This document shows positions 34,748-47,274 of a DNA stretch of 64,000 bases, one piece after another; the stretch's first letter is position 1, and every line of letters begins with the position of its first letter. Source of the stretch: Ottelia alismoides (taxonomy: Eukaryota; Streptophyta; Magnoliopsida; Alismatales; Hydrocharitaceae); the NCBI GenBank assembly GCA_037367405.1, contig JAZKJV010009321.1:372001-436000 (forward strand), written 5' to 3'. The position numbers and the translations under genes were made by a program. Under the pieces are notes generated by a model. The model did no database searches. It was not told where the DNA came from and was given only the letters and a program-made list of their open reading frames with translations.

Positions 34748-35157
34748 CACTACAAGAAAAGTGACAAAGACAATGAATAATTTAATATTTGTTATCATAT
34801 CTTTCGTAATTAAATATATAATAATGAATATTATTTTTACTTACTTCATTAAATTTATAACCAGTAATGATATTCATTACTATATTCCTCCTAACAAAAT
34901 CATATGACAATGATTACTCAATGACTTTTTTCAATCATTGCAAAATTTAGCAATGATTAATATGAATTTCGACATATAACTCAAAAGAAAAAACATCGTT
35001 ATATGAACTTTTAACAGCAAATATGATATTTTTTGCTAATTACGAGTATAAAAGATGATTTCTTAATGAATAATATTTGTTGTTATAGCTTTAACATCGG
35101 AAGATATAGTAACGAATATTCAAATTATTCGTTACCTTAGGTCTACTTCTTATAGTG
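34748..35157. mobile_element. CACTA MITE (410 bp)
   Basis: Ends CACTACAAGAAAAGTG and, inverted, CACTATAAGAAGTAG. CAT flanks both sides (34745-34747, 35158-35160), the 3-bp duplication expected for CACTA elements. The interior is AT-rich with repeated AATGATTA/TAATGAATA-like motifs and no ORF. Confidence 0.9.
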
Positions 35158-35234
35158 CATTTATCATTCCAACCCTCCTAACAATCCACACAAGTACTTT
35201 CATAGGAGGTTACTGCAACCTAATTAGGGCTGGC

Positions 35235-37317
35235 TGTCACGAACCGTCCCGCTAACCGGAACGTGCCGCGACAGAGATCTTTCTTCTTCTTCTTTTTTTA
35301 CATAATTATAATATAAAGGGATGAGTCTAAACCCATTTATGAGCTTAGACCCAGTGAAAGGATCTCAAGCTTTTTACATATAGCTAAAATCCGAAATATG
35401 AGTATTATGACAAAAATTTATGTTGAATACTGTGAAATAGCTTGAAAGAGACCTTATGACAGAAATTACATATAACAACATGCTAGTTTTGCAATTGAAC
35501 GCTGAAATCACTTCTAAAGTAGATAAACTGAAACATAATCATCACTATCAAGCTGTTTGTACTAATCACCACTGTGGCTAATTTATTGACTCATGAACGC
35601 TGAAACAAAGCTAAGTCATACGCGCAAACGGTCCCAAAGACCAAAAACACCCTGCATACGGCCCAAAGCCTATATGTATACAGAATGCGGACCCAAAGTC
35701 CTCTTGATACCATATCTAATGGTTTGCCATATCTAATGGCGGTTTCAAGGTCATATCTAATGACATCACCATATCTATTGGCTCGTTCATGATTTGAATA
35801 AAAGAGCTACTGTGGTGCTTTTCTTCGGATTCTGATTCATTTCTTGCCACTAATAAACCGTACTTATGCTAATTCAAGCTCATAATAGCTAAATCATGAA
35901 CATAAAACAATCTTGACATAGCATGCATATTTTGACAACTAAAACCATTAAGAACTTCAAATCCGATTCATATTGCATAGTAACTGCACACAACATATTT
36001 CTTATATAAAAAGCTTGAATCTAGGTAATGAAACTTACGATTCGTATTCCACAAAGAACGAAATGCTTAAAAACGTGCTATCATGATAAAACACCTGAAA
36101 CGACGTCTGAAATACGTTCTAAAGCCCTGATTTCATATCAACTGTATGGTACTTGTAATTCATGCGTAAAAGCTTTAGAAAACACGATTTCATACTTGCT
36201 ATTCAAACCCATGCATAAAAGCTAAGGACTAGTGCTTTTAAAATAGTGCTTGAGAATCCCTCACCTGATTGTTGTCTTGCTTGGGTCGAAAACGTTTCTT
36301 TAGTGAAATCCCCTCTATAGCCGTCTTAGATTGAATACTACGACTTGGTACGGACAGAACTTCGTTACGGCTTCAAAAACGCTCTCGCTCACCAACAGGG
36401 CTTCGCCATGGCTCCTCTCGTGCTCCTCCCGCAACCTCAACGGCCTTGCGGCTTTAAGGTGGAGAGATGGGTGTGGGATGAAGTTAGGAGGAATATGGGG
36501 GTCATGGGTATTTATAGGCCTCCACCCCCTTTACATGTGTGACATGTGTCAACATGTAAGGAAGCCTCTAAGCCACATGTTGCCTCTCTTTCATGTATGA
36601 CGACACATGGCATGGCACATGGCTTAATCATGAGAAAACTTGTTGCCCAAGTAATAGGTTTGTCTTATCCATGATATAACTTGTTGCCCAAGCAAGGTAT
36701 GGCTTATCCACGAGATAACTTGTTGCCCAAGCAAAGTGTGGCTTATCTACGAGATAACTTGTTGCCCAAGCAAGGTGGCTATACCATGACACGTGCTAGT
36801 CTTAGGATAATGACACATGGCACTAATGAGGTTTTGACACTTGTCCTGACTATATAACGACACGTGTCCCATGATTTCCTCTCCATATGTCCACTTTTGC
36901 TAATGACGCTTAATTATCACTAATGACGGTTAATTAGCACTAATCATGCTTAATTAGTCTTAATGATGTGGTTATGGCTAAAGAGTATAAGTCTATAACA
37001 TTGTGGGCCCTATACTAGTAGTGACTTCTACTACATATAAGCTACTACCAAACTTCCAGATTACTAGATGTGGTATGTTGGATGCGCTTCAAAATCCAAA
37101 GAACCTTTTACAGTCATAATTTTTCACGATGGTCTCTGATTTATACGAAACAAGTTTCAATGAAATCGTTGCATCTAGGCCAATCTATTGACTGTGTCAA
37201 ACGTATAGTGTAAACACTATCATTTCAATATTTTCTTGAAATAACACTTGACATTATTCAAAAGCATAGTGTAGTCATATTCTACAAAACTCACAACTAC
37301 TCGAAACGCGTATTACA
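35235..37317 (-). repeat. 3' LTR of the chromovirus (2083 bp)
   Basis: Minus-strand start TGTAATACGCGTTTCG at 37317 and end GGTTCGTGACA at 35235. It contains three to four tandem copies of a unit of about 42 bp at 36630-36780. Confidence 0.93.
36630..36780. repeat. Tandem repeat in chromovirus LTR
   Basis: Units of about 42 bp contain ATAACTTGTTGCCCAAGCAA followed by GGTATGGCTTATCCACGAG-like text. The matching array in the other LTR is at 42273-42422. Confidence 0.85.
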
Positions 37318-37331
37318 ATTCTCCCCTACTT
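37318..37331 (-). other. Polypurine tract of the chromovirus
   Basis: Minus-strand AAGTAGGGGAGAAT directly precedes the TGTAATAC start of the 3' LTR. Confidence 0.8.
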
Positions 37332-37367
37332 GCAATAAATTTCGTCCTCGAAATTTAAGTACCTTTG

Positions 37368-38198
37368 CTAGCTTGAAAATAGGTGGGGATATTGAGATCT
37401 CATTTCTTCCTCTCGTTCCCATGTGTCTTCTTCTGTTGCGTGACTCCTCCATAAAACTTTAACTAAGGGAATCTTCTTTGTATGAAGCTCTTGTACTTTA
37501 TAATATAGAATTTCTACAGGAACCTCCTTGTATGATAGATCTTCCTTCAATTGAATATCTTGGGGTTGTATCATATGGGTTGGGTCTGGAATATACTTCC
37601 GAAGTGTGGAGACATGAAAGACATCATGTATTCTTGCTAGTTCAGATGGAAGTTGAAGATGATAGGCCACACTTCTAATTCACTCTGTGATCTTGTAAGG
37701 ACCAATGTATCTTGGGCTTAGTTTCCCTTTCTTGCCGAATCTGATTAGGCCTTTCCATGGAAATACTTTCAGGAACACATGGTCTCCCACTTGAAATTCT
37801 AACTCTCTCCTTTGCTTATCTGCATAACTTTTCTGTCTGCTTTACGCTGCCTTTAAGCATCTCTTGATTTCCTCAACTTTTTCTATTGTGCTTTGTATTA
37901 ATTCAGGTTGAACCAATTTTCGTTCTCCAACCTCACTCCAACAGATAGGTGTTCTACATGGTCTACCATATAAGGCTTCATAAGGTGCCATCCAAATACT
38001 AGCATGATAGATGTTATTGTATACAACTCTATAAGCGAGAGATGTCTATCCCAGCTTTCTTTAAAGCTCAGTGCACAAGCTCTAAGTATGCCTTCTAAAA
38101 GTCTGGATAGTCCGTTCTAATTGGTCATCAGTCTGAGGATGAAAGGTTGTACTAAATGCTAACTTTGTTCCCATAGCTTTATATAAGCTTGGCCAAAG
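37368..38198 (-). pseudogene. Integrase C-terminus and chromodomain-like region
   Basis: 37670-37368 encodes IHDVFHVSTLRKYIPDP, the Ty3 integrase C-terminal motif, followed by a chromodomain-like end with VKVLWRSHATEEDTWERE. Such domains guide integration to chromatin. Between 38198 and 37670 integrase text is fragmented over several frames. Confidence 0.8.
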
Positions 38199-38540
38199 CT
38201 AGGAAGTGAATCGTGGATCTCTATCAGATACTAATGACACAGGAGCCCCATGACGGCTAACGATCTCATTAACAAAGATCTTTCCCAAGCGGTCTAGACT
38301 GTATGTCACGTTAATAGCTAAGAAATGTGCAGATTTAGTTAATCTGTCTACTATGACCCAAATTGCATCGTGACCTCGACGGATCCTTGGAAATCCTGTA
38401 ACAAAATCCATAGTGATGTGTTCCCATTTCCATTCTGGTATTGGAAATGGTTGTAATGTCCCCACAGGTCTCAAACGCTCCGGTTTTGTTTGTTGGCATA
38501 TAGGACATCTAGAAACAAACTCTGCAATTTCTCTTTTCAT
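38199..38540 (-). pseudogene. Chromovirus integrase core
   Basis: One frame shows CPICQQTKPERLRPVG (second half of the zinc finger), WKWEHITMDFVTGFPR with the first catalytic D, and HGAPVSLVSDRDPRFTS with the second. The glutamate region is broken downstream. Confidence 0.87.
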
Positions 38541-38676
38541 GCCAGACCATCAATAATAGCTCTTAAGTGTTCTATACATCTTAGTACTTCCTGTGTGCAT
38601 AGTATACATGGAGTTATGTGCCTCTTCCAGAATCTCAGTCTTTATATCAGATTTCTTTGGAACACACAATCTTCCT

Positions 38677-39215
38677 TTAAAGAATAAAGACCCCTTGATC
38701 ATCTATTGTATACCCGGCTTCATCTCCTCCCTTAATCTTTTCAATCATTCTAATGATTTCAGAATCATGGACTTGTGCCTCCTTAATTTTATCATTTAAT
38801 ATGAGTCTCACTTGTAAGGATGCTAATATAACTCCAGAGCTATTTATGGTTAACTTTGTACGTAACTCTTTCAACTGATAACATTCTCCTTTTAAGTGAG
38901 ATAGCTGACCCTTAGATTTTCTACTGAGAGCATCAGCTACGACATTGGCTTTCCACGGATGATATTCTATGGAACAATCATAATCTTTGATTAGCTCTAA
39001 CCATCTTTTTTGCCTTAAATTCAACTATTTCTGAGAGAAATATATTTCAAACTCTTGTGATCCGTAAATATTCGACAAGTTTCTCCATATAGGTAGTGTC
39101 TCCAGATCTTTAAGGCAAATACTATAGCAGCTAACTCAAGATCATGAGTTGGGTAATTTAACTCATGTTGTTTTAGCTGTCTAGAAGCATAAGCAATCAC
39201 CTTATCATTCTGCAT
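38677..39215 (-). pseudogene. Chromovirus RNase H and integrase lead
   Basis: 39215-39021 holds [21 protein letters not shown] and [10 protein letters not shown], typical of Ty3 RNase H. 39024-38677 continues with [35 protein letters not shown] frameshift or stop lies near 39021. Confidence 0.87.
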
Positions 39216-39256
39216 TAAGACGCATCCCAGCCCTTGTCTTGAGGCATTGCTATAGA

Positions 39257-40061
39257 TTACATAATTACCTTGCCCTGAAGGAAGGCTAAGTATAGGTGCT
39301 GAGGTGAGGCGGCTCTTGAGTTCCTTAAAACTCTTCTCGCTTTCTTCGTCCCAATTATATTCACATTCTTCCTAGTTAACCTTGTCAACGGTGCGGCAAT
39401 TCTAGAGAAGTTTTCTACAAATCTTCGATAATACCCAGCTAATCCAAGGAAACTTCGGATTTCTGATGCATTTATCGGTCGTTCCCATCTAAGAACTGCT
39501 TCTATCTTTGATGGATCTACTACTATTCTTTCTCCAGATATGACATGGCCTAGAAATGTAACTTTCTTCAACCAAAACTGACATTTGTATAACTTTGTCG
39601 GTGTTCCTTCAGAGTTTGAAGCGCAATTCTCAAGTGTTCTCTATGGTCAGGAAAGGGCAAAATACCCGATTCATCAAATCCATAAAAGCAGCAGGAGCAT
39701 TTGTTAAGCCGAAAGGCATCACCAAGAATTCATAATGCCCATATCGGGTTCGGAATGCAGTTTTAGGAACATCTTCTCCTCTAATCTTTAACTGATGATA
39801 GCCAAATCTCAAATCAATCTTAGAAAACACAAAAGCCCCTTGCAATTGATCAAATAAGTCATCTATTCTGGGTATAGAATAGTTATTGCGGACTGTCACT
39901 TTGTTTAGTCTCATGTAATCTATACAAAGTCTCATGGAACCATCCTTCTTCTTGACAAATAGAACATGAGCACCCCAAGGAGACATACTGGATTGTATAA
40001 ATCCCTTATCTGTCAACTCTTGCAATTGGGTTTTGAGTTCTTTAAGTTTAGCTGGGGCCAT
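39257..40061 (-). pseudogene. Chromovirus reverse transcriptase, active site deleted
   Basis: 40061-39630 carries [28 protein letters not shown] in parts, then [20 protein letters not shown]. The text then passes within a few codons to [15 protein letters not shown] sequence, which normally comes after the FIDDILIYS active site. That segment is absent near 39645-39660. 39571-39257 continues with VTFLGHVIS and [15 protein letters not shown]. Without the paired aspartates the enzyme cannot work. Confidence 0.85.
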
Positions 40062-40073
40062 TCTGTAAGGAGC

Positions 40074-40523
40074 TTAGGCAATTGGATTGGTACCCAGAAT
40101 GAGGTCAATAGTGAATTCAATTTCCCTATCAGGAGGAACTCCTGGCAATTCATTTGGAAACACTTCTGGAAACTCGTTCACCACAGAGATGTTTTCTAAA
40201 CTGATTGCTTCTGCCTTAGTGTTAAATACATAAGCAACATAAGGAAGACATCCCTTCCTTAACAACTTCTGGGCTAAGAGACAAGAGATGACATGGGTAG
40301 GATACATACTTCTTTCTCCATAGAATGTGAATTCGACATTACTCGGTTTTCTTAAAAGTAACATGCTTTTTTTACAGTCAAGAAGAGCATGATATGTACT
40401 TAAGCAATCCATTCCTGTGATAGCATCAAATTCCCTTATCTCCATAGGAATCATATCTACTTCAATATAATTTTCTCCTACAAATGGTTCTGATCCCAAC
40501 TTCTTTACATGTTCAAATGGCAA
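40074..40523 (-). pseudogene. Protease C-terminal part and RT lead
   Basis: The frame has GENYIEVDMIPMEIREFDAITGMD in parts, the end of a Ty3 protease, then VVNEFPEVFPNELPGVPPDRE, the classic lead into RT. The protease active-site D-S/T-G is missing. A TAA at the end (40074-40076) breaks the link to RT. Confidence 0.85.
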
Positions 40524-40524
40524 C

Positions 40525-40673
40525 TAGTGCTTAAATTCATGTCTTTTAACGTATTGGGCATCCATGCCTCCTAGTGTTTGAGCTATCAAGGTCAACGTGT
40601 CATACACGTTATTGTTGTTATTATTCTCCTGACTAGAGTCTTGGGTGGTTGCATGTGGCTGCTCTACTACCAT
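40525..40673 (-). pseudogene. gag N-terminal stub
   Basis: From ATG at 40673-40671 the frame reads about 48 residues with an Asn run from repeated AAC/AAT codons. It ends at a TAG directly followed, in the same frame, by the protease remnant. The junction therefore marks a deletion of most of gag and the first half of protease. This ORF was too short to be obvious. Confidence 0.7.
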
Positions 40674-40861
40674 TGTTTCCTAAATAATACCTCAATTAGA
40701 TCCTCCATCAACATAAATCCTCCAAGAAAGATTCCAGGTATCCTTAAGACTATAACATCAATTTTCTTCTTAGTTCAAATCAAATTATGATAACTAAATT
40801 ATCTTCCAATACTTATAGATCAACTCCTAATATAATTCTTGCTCAAGGTCCTGAAACCTTT

Positions 40862-40873
40862 GCTCTGATACCA
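40862..40873 (-). other. Primer binding site, initiator tRNA-Met
   Basis: Minus-strand TGGTATCAGAGC lies five bases after the LTR end, a perfect match to the usual initiator-Met primer site. Confidence 0.92.
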
Positions 40874-40878
40874 CAAGT

Positions 40879-42959
40879 TGTCACGAACCATCCCGCTAAC
40901 CGGAACGTGCCGCGACAGAGATCTTTCTTCTTCTTTTCTTTACATAATTATAATATAAAGGGATGAGTCTAAACTCATTTATGAGCTTAGACCCAGTGAA
41001 AGGATCTCAAGCTTTTTACATATAGCTAAAATCTGAAATATGAGTATCATGACAAAAATTTATGCTGAATACTGTGAAATAGCTTGAAAGAGACCTTATG
41101 ACAGAAATTACATATAACAACATGCTAGTTTTGCAATTGAACGCTGAAATCACTTCTAAAGCAGATAAACTGAAACATAATCATCACTATCAAGCTGTTT
41201 ATACTAATCACCACTGTGGCTAATTTATTGACTCATGAACGTTGAAACAAAGCTAAGTCATACGCGCAAACGGTCCCAAAGACCAAAAACACCCTGCATA
41301 CGGCCCAAAGCCTATATGTATATAGAATGCGGACCCAAAGTCCTCTTGATACCATATCTAATGGTTTGCGATATCTAATGGCGGTTTCAAGGTCATATCT
41401 AATGACATCACCATATCTAATGGCTAGTTCATGATTTGTATAAAAGAGCTACTGTGGTGCTTTTCTTCTGATTCTGATTCTTTTCTTGCCACTAATAAAC
41501 CGTACTTTTGCTAATTCAAGCTCATAATAGCTAAATCATGAACATAAAACAATCTTGACATAGCATGCATATTTTGACAACTAAAACCATTAAGAACTTC
41601 AAATCCGATTCATATTGCATAGTAACTGCACACAACATATTTCTTATATAAAAAGCTTGAATCTAGGTAATGAAACTTACGATTCGTATTCCACAAAGAA
41701 CGAAATGCTTAAAAACATGCCATCATGATAAAACACCTGAAACGACGTCTGAAATACGTTCTAAAGCCCTGATTTCATATCAACTACATGGTACTTGTAA
41801 TTCATACGTAAAAGCTTTAGAAAACACGATTTCATACTTGCTATTCAAAACCATGCATAAAAGTTAAGGACTAGTGCTTTTAAAATAGTGCTTGAGAATC
41901 CCTCACCTGATTGTTGTCTTGCTTGGGTCGAAAACGTTTCTTTAGTGAAATCCCCCCTATAGCCGTCTTAGATTGAATACTACGACTTGGTACGGACAGA
42001 ACTTCGTTACGGCTTCAAAAACGCTCTCGCTCACCAACAGGGCTTCGCCGTGGCTCCTCTCGTGCTCCTCCCGCAACCTCGGCGGCCTTGCGGCTTTAAG
42101 GTGGAGAGATGGGTGTGGGATGAAGTTAGGAGGAGTATGGGGGTCATGGGTATTTATAGGCCTCCACCCCCTTTACATGTGTGACATGTGTCAACATGTA
42201 AGGAAGCCTCTAAGCCACATGTTGCCTCTCTTTCATGTATGACGACACATGGCATGTCACATGGCTTAATCGTGAGAAAACTTGTTGCCCAAGTAATAGG
42301 TTTGTCTTATCCATGATATAACTTGTTGCCCAAGCAAGGTATGGCTTATCCACGAGATAACTTGTTGCCCAAGCAAGGTGTGGCTTATCTACGAGATAAC
42401 TTGTTGCCCAAGCAAGGTGGCTATACCATAGCACGTGCTAGTCTTAGGATAATGACACATGTCACTAATGAGATTTTGACACTTGTCCTGACTATATAAC
42501 GACACGTGTCCCATGATTTCCTCTCCATATGTCCACTTTTGCTAATGACGCTTAATTATCACTAATGACAGTTAATTAGCACTAATCATTCTTAATTAGT
42601 CTTAATGATGTGATTATGGCTAATGAGTATAAATCTATAACATTGTGGGCCCTATACTAGTAGTGACTTCTACTACATATAAGCTACTACCAAACTTCCA
42701 GATTACTAGATGTGGTATGTTGGATGCGCTTCAAAATCCAAAGAACCTTTTACAGTCATAATTTTTCACGATGGTCTCTGATTTATACGAAACAAGTTTC
42801 AATGAAATCGTTGCATCAAGGCCAATCTATTGACTGTGTCAAACGTATAGTGTAAATACTATCAGTTCAATATTTCCTTGAAATAACACTTGATATTATT
42901 CAAAAGCATAGTGTAGTCATATTCCACAAAACTCACAACTACTCGAAACGTGTATTACA
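40879..42959 (-). repeat. 5' LTR of the chromovirus (2081 bp)
   Basis: Direct copy of 35235-37317 with a few per cent differences. Short ORFs inside occur as matching pairs in both LTRs and are not genes. Confidence 0.93.
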
Positions 42960-43574
42960 CTGGCTATCGAGCCTAACGAGCCGAGCCAGGGCTGGGCTTG
43001 GGCTCGGGCTCGATAAGCTCAACTGGGCTTGAGCTCGGGATCGATCGAGCCCAGCCGAGCTGGCTCAGGCTCGAGCTCGATGGGCTCGAGCCCTTATCGA
43101 GCCCGAGCCTCTTATCGAGCTTGGTCTGGGCATTGTATATAAAAGTTAAATTATAATATATATTGTAACATTCTTCTTGTTAATAAAAAAATACTAAATA
43201 TCTAACTATAACCTAGATTAACATAGATAAAAGGTAGAAAATCCAAGTCTACAACATAGTCCACCCAACATTGTTATTACATATACAACATAAACACATA
43301 ATCCGCCATTAACAATGTCACGAAACCAATACAAATAAAAATAAAAATCATTGTAATTTCACAAATAGAATATATATATTCCTTAGCGAGATCGTTATTG
43401 AGTTATCAAGCTGAGCAGGGCTCGGCTCGGGCTCGGCTCGATAAGCTATCGAGCCCAAAAATCTGGCTCGGGCTCGGTTCAATAGCTTAATGAACCAAGT
43501 TCACGAGCTCTTATCGAGCCGAGTTCGAACCTAGCTCATCGAGCTGTGACTCAATAGCCAGTCCTAAACCTAAT

Positions 43575-46500
43575 CCAACCCTGTTAGGGCATTTGAATTA
43601 TAAATTCTCGATCATGAAACTGATCGATGAATCGTTCGCTGATTAATGTCTCCTCTCTTTTTCTCGCTCACGCAAGACAACTACCACTAATGCGATAGGA
43701 AAACCATTCGTCGATTGACGATTGGCTTGCTTTTCCCGTCAAACTCCTCATAATGCCACATCTCTCTTTCTCTTATTATTATGAATAAAATATTATAATA
43801 CGTACTTATAGTGCTTGTATTAATTTAAAATATACGATATTTGCTTATTATTACATTAATTATATCTTTATTTTAGTAGGGCATATAATACGTTTTAAGA
43901 TATAGAGAAAACACAACTTCATCCTTATAATTAAATCGTTAGAGCTATGATCGCTCTCGACATTACAAAAAATACATTTACGTCTAGAGTTTAATAAAAT
44001 TACACTACATTCATGTCTCTTTAGTCAGATCCTTGATCGCACTTGCTCCCCACGTAGTACGCTCGGACTTGCATGCTTTAATGCAGTTGTATAATGCAGA
44101 TTTACTAGCCCAGTGTCTTCCTACGCGTCGTAGTAATCAGTAGGTGGAGAAGTCTCACTTTGTAACTCTCGACTATAGCTGGGGGCATAGATTGCAGTGA
44201 GTATTCTGTGAACCGAGAGACTGATTGATCTGGTTGATTCAACGATCAGACCTCTGAAGTAATTAAAGATTCAAGAACTTCACAACACAGGAACATGAAA
44301 TAATTATCAAACTTTTGTTAAATCAATATAAGTTCATCGTATGAACTACAAATTTCCGCACAACAATTTGTGCATTTAGAAATTATTAATTCTAAAGAAA
44401 CAATTTCCAACATGATTTCTAATATACATAATGAATATAAAGAGTAAATCAGGAGTATTTCTTGAATCATGAGTTTTTATTAGAAAAAACCTCTAAATTA
44501 ATTATAATCTACAAAGTCTCTCTCATGGGCGTGGAGATGAAACGTGTTACTTCTCATGAACCCGGACCTCGTCTAGGACAACAAGAAGAGATGTGGAAGA
44601 GATGGAGACTCTCAAGACTCTTCTCCTTCTCAGAGACACAAAATTTCGAAGGGACTAAGCTCTCCAAATTCAAGTGTTGCAAAAGAGAGAGCATTGCTCT
44701 CCTTTTATACTTAAAACTTATGCGTCTTGTGTGTAATATAGTCCCTTGGATTGTTGATCAAAGTCTTATAGCAAGTCCTTATTCAACAAGGATTATCTCT
44801 CTTTTATCTCCAATTAATATTAATTAATAAACAAAGAATAAATAACAACTTTTGAGTCCTTAATCAATTAAGACTCAATAATTTGTTGCAATGTGCACAT
44901 CTAATGTACATGCCCCAAATATGCCTAAAATAGGCATAGTTGTTGCATTTAAGAATTAAATAAATAATCCAATTATCTATATTAGAAATTATGGAAATAA
45001 TCCATAGGGCTTTTGAATTAAATTCATGAACACAACATTAAATATAAATAAAATTTACATATATAAAAAAATAATGTGAATCAAATTCACACAATTTCGT
45101 GCCTTAGAAAAATTATGTAAATCATATTTATATAAATATTTGTATGAATCGTATCCATATAAATGTTAATTATTGTGAATCACTATTCACATTAATTAAT
45201 GAATTATATTTGTGAATCTTATTCACAAAATTGCACTTATGAATGAAAATGTAATAAATGAACGATTATTATTACAATATTGACATCAGCAAGTACGAGT
45301 CCTGGTCTAATTAGGACTCATGAATACAAATGCAGATACTTAGAGATAATGTCATAGCGATCATACTATCCATATATAGTGACTTGAAATCTGATATAAA
45401 TCCAATTTAAGGGTTTATATCTAGATGGAGGAGAGAGATCCTTCCTCTCAAATGGAGATCAAGGATTCGCCAGATCATGTCTGATCTTTTCCTGCCTCGC
45501 TTGATGGAGGAGAGAGCTCCTATCACAAATCCTCTCAACTGGAGCTCACGAGGGAAGAGGAGAAAATGGTGGATGGCCAGATCTAGAGGGGGTCATGGAC
45601 TTATATAGATGGAGAAGGGCAAAGGTGTCGAGGGGAAGAAGATAAGGGCTTGGATTTTGTTAGGTTAACAAAAGGGCAACGAAGCTCGGAGTTTGAACGG
45701 AGAAGAAGAAAGAGTTATTGGGGCAATAACATGGGTGGGGCCAGTTTGTTGAGGTGATTGGTGGAAGAAGGAAGGAGATGATCGGATTGAAAGAGGAGAA
45801 AGATGTAATGAACGAAGGAAAAGCGAGGGAGGAAGAAGGAGTGTCGAAGAAGATGGGGTATGATCAAAGTTTTGACCAGTCAAACCAGGTCAAAATTAGA
45901 ATAGAACTTAATAAAATGATAACTAGATTAAATAACTAAATAATTTAAATAAATATTTTGATGATAAATTTTAGTTAAATAAATAACACTATTTCATAGT
46001 TAAATAAATACATGTATAAATAAACATAGGTATATTATACATATATAATTAATTAATTTAATTATTTAAATAATTTTAATTTTTAAATTTTATTCTTAAT
46101 TTAAATTACTAAAATAAAATTAATAAGGTATAAAAATGTAATAAATAACAAAAAATAAATCGAATAAAATTAAAATATGTTGTACAAGTATACCAATAAG
46201 GTCCCACAATCTATGTTTTGCATATTAACTCTGATTTTAGTGAAATAACTTTTATTTGATAATTACTTATATAAAACAAACTTTAAAAGTGAGTACACCT
46301 AATTCAGAGTTCATATGGCTGAGTTATGTGGTTCGAAAGTTTGGTTTTAGTTCACAATTAATTTTAATATATATTTTGCATTTTCTAATGATTTTTATAA
46401 ACATATTAGAAAATTATTAAGTTAAATGGGATTACAATGATCTAAATAGAAAATAGAGAAGTTTTATATACATATTGTATTTATATACATATGGGTCCAA

Positions 46501-47134
46501 ATACCAAAACTTACACATTTTATTTTAATATTTTTTAGTATTTTTAATAATTAGTATTATTTATAAAACAAAGTTTAAAAGTGAATTTGGTTGATTTGGA
46601 GTTCTATATAAATAGTTATGACCATGAAAATTTAGCTTTTATGCCTTTTTAGTTCAATGTAATAATTTATTTTTATATTTAATTATTTTTTAATATATTT
46701 TATAAAATAATATATATTATTATAAACAACTCTCAAGAAGAAATATTTTGATTCAAAATTTTCTGCATGATAAATAAAATAGGTATACATTTATACAAGG
46801 TGGAAAATGAATTTATGTACTTTAATGATCTTGATTTTTTTGATATTTTTATAAATTTTGGTCCATATCTCCCTCTACTTAGTTATTTTATCGACCAAGT
46901 CAATATTGACTTGGTTTCGACATTAGGATCAGTCTATACATATTTACATCCTTCTTCTTTTATTTTTATTTTTCTCTTTATTATATTATTTTGGATATAA
47001 TAAGTGTTAAATATAGAATATTAACAGATGAGGTTAGAATGTTAATTTGTTGGAATTAGTGCATATTTACATGTAACTTACTAAGGATTTTAACTAAAAT
47101 GAAAGAATAAAGGAGATGAATCATGGATTCATCA
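43575..47134 (-). mobile_element. LTR-like region, left end unresolved
   Basis: The right edge ends GATGAATCATGGATTCATCA (47115-47134), the same terminal palindrome as the Athila-type LTRs. The adjacent text CCATATCTCCCTCTACTT (46861-46878) matches the corresponding part of the copy 2 LTR at about 57485-57505. The minus strand has GC-richer promoter-like sequence near 45420-45620. The TSD expected next to GCAAG (47135-47139) was not found on the left, so a deletion or a further insertion is likely. A TATAAAAGGAGAG-like site on the minus strand near 44700 suggests another LTR nested inside. The ORF at 44462-44827 is unrecognised. Confidence 0.5.
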
Positions 47135-47274
47135 GCAAGGTCATCACCACGTAACGATCCCCTTCATTAGAGTCTCACGATGCTCATCTAAGTTTTGTCT
47201 TCTCAACGAGGAGGAGGAGGAGGGAGAGGAAGAGTATGAATATGAGGAGGAGGTGGGGTGATGGGTGGGGCGTA

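Larger units (their letters stand above)
35235..42959 (-). mobile_element. Chromovirus (Tekay/Del-like) with complete LTRs, internally deleted
   Basis: LTRs at 35235-37317 and 40879-42959 are in direct orientation, with an initiator-Met primer site and a polypurine tract placed for minus-strand expression. CTGGC flanks the element (35230-35234, 42960-42964). About 14 differences in the first 600 LTR bases were counted by eye, fewer than in Athila copy 1. The interior is only 3.56 kb. Most of gag and protease and the RT active-site segment are missing, and the remaining pol has stops. A chromodomain-like C-terminus marks the chromovirus branch. Confidence 0.93.
35225..43566. mobile_element. 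Non-autonomous hAT element 2, split by a chromovirus
   Basis: Only ten bases of the left end (TAGGGCTGGC) precede the chromovirus; the rest is 42960-43566. Joined, the left end begins TAGGGCTGGCTATCGAG, and the inverted right end is TAGGACTGGCTATTGAG. An 8-bp duplication, AACCTAAT, flanks it (35217-35224, 43567-43574). Net length is about 612 bp. Subterminal GGGCTCGGGCTCGATAAGCTC-type repeats fill both ends. No transposase. Confidence 0.93.

Noticed and set aside
36331..36600. 89-residue ORF with a near-identical twin at 41973-42242
   Set aside because: Both lie in the two LTRs of one chromovirus; the match reflects LTR identity, not a gene family.
36630..36780. CRISPR-like array
   Set aside because: Tandem units have no unique spacers and lie in LTRs of a plant element.
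44462..44827. 121-residue ORF as a host gene
   Set aside because: No recognisable domain; it lies in AT-rich, LTR-like sequence whose promoter-like signals point to the other strand.
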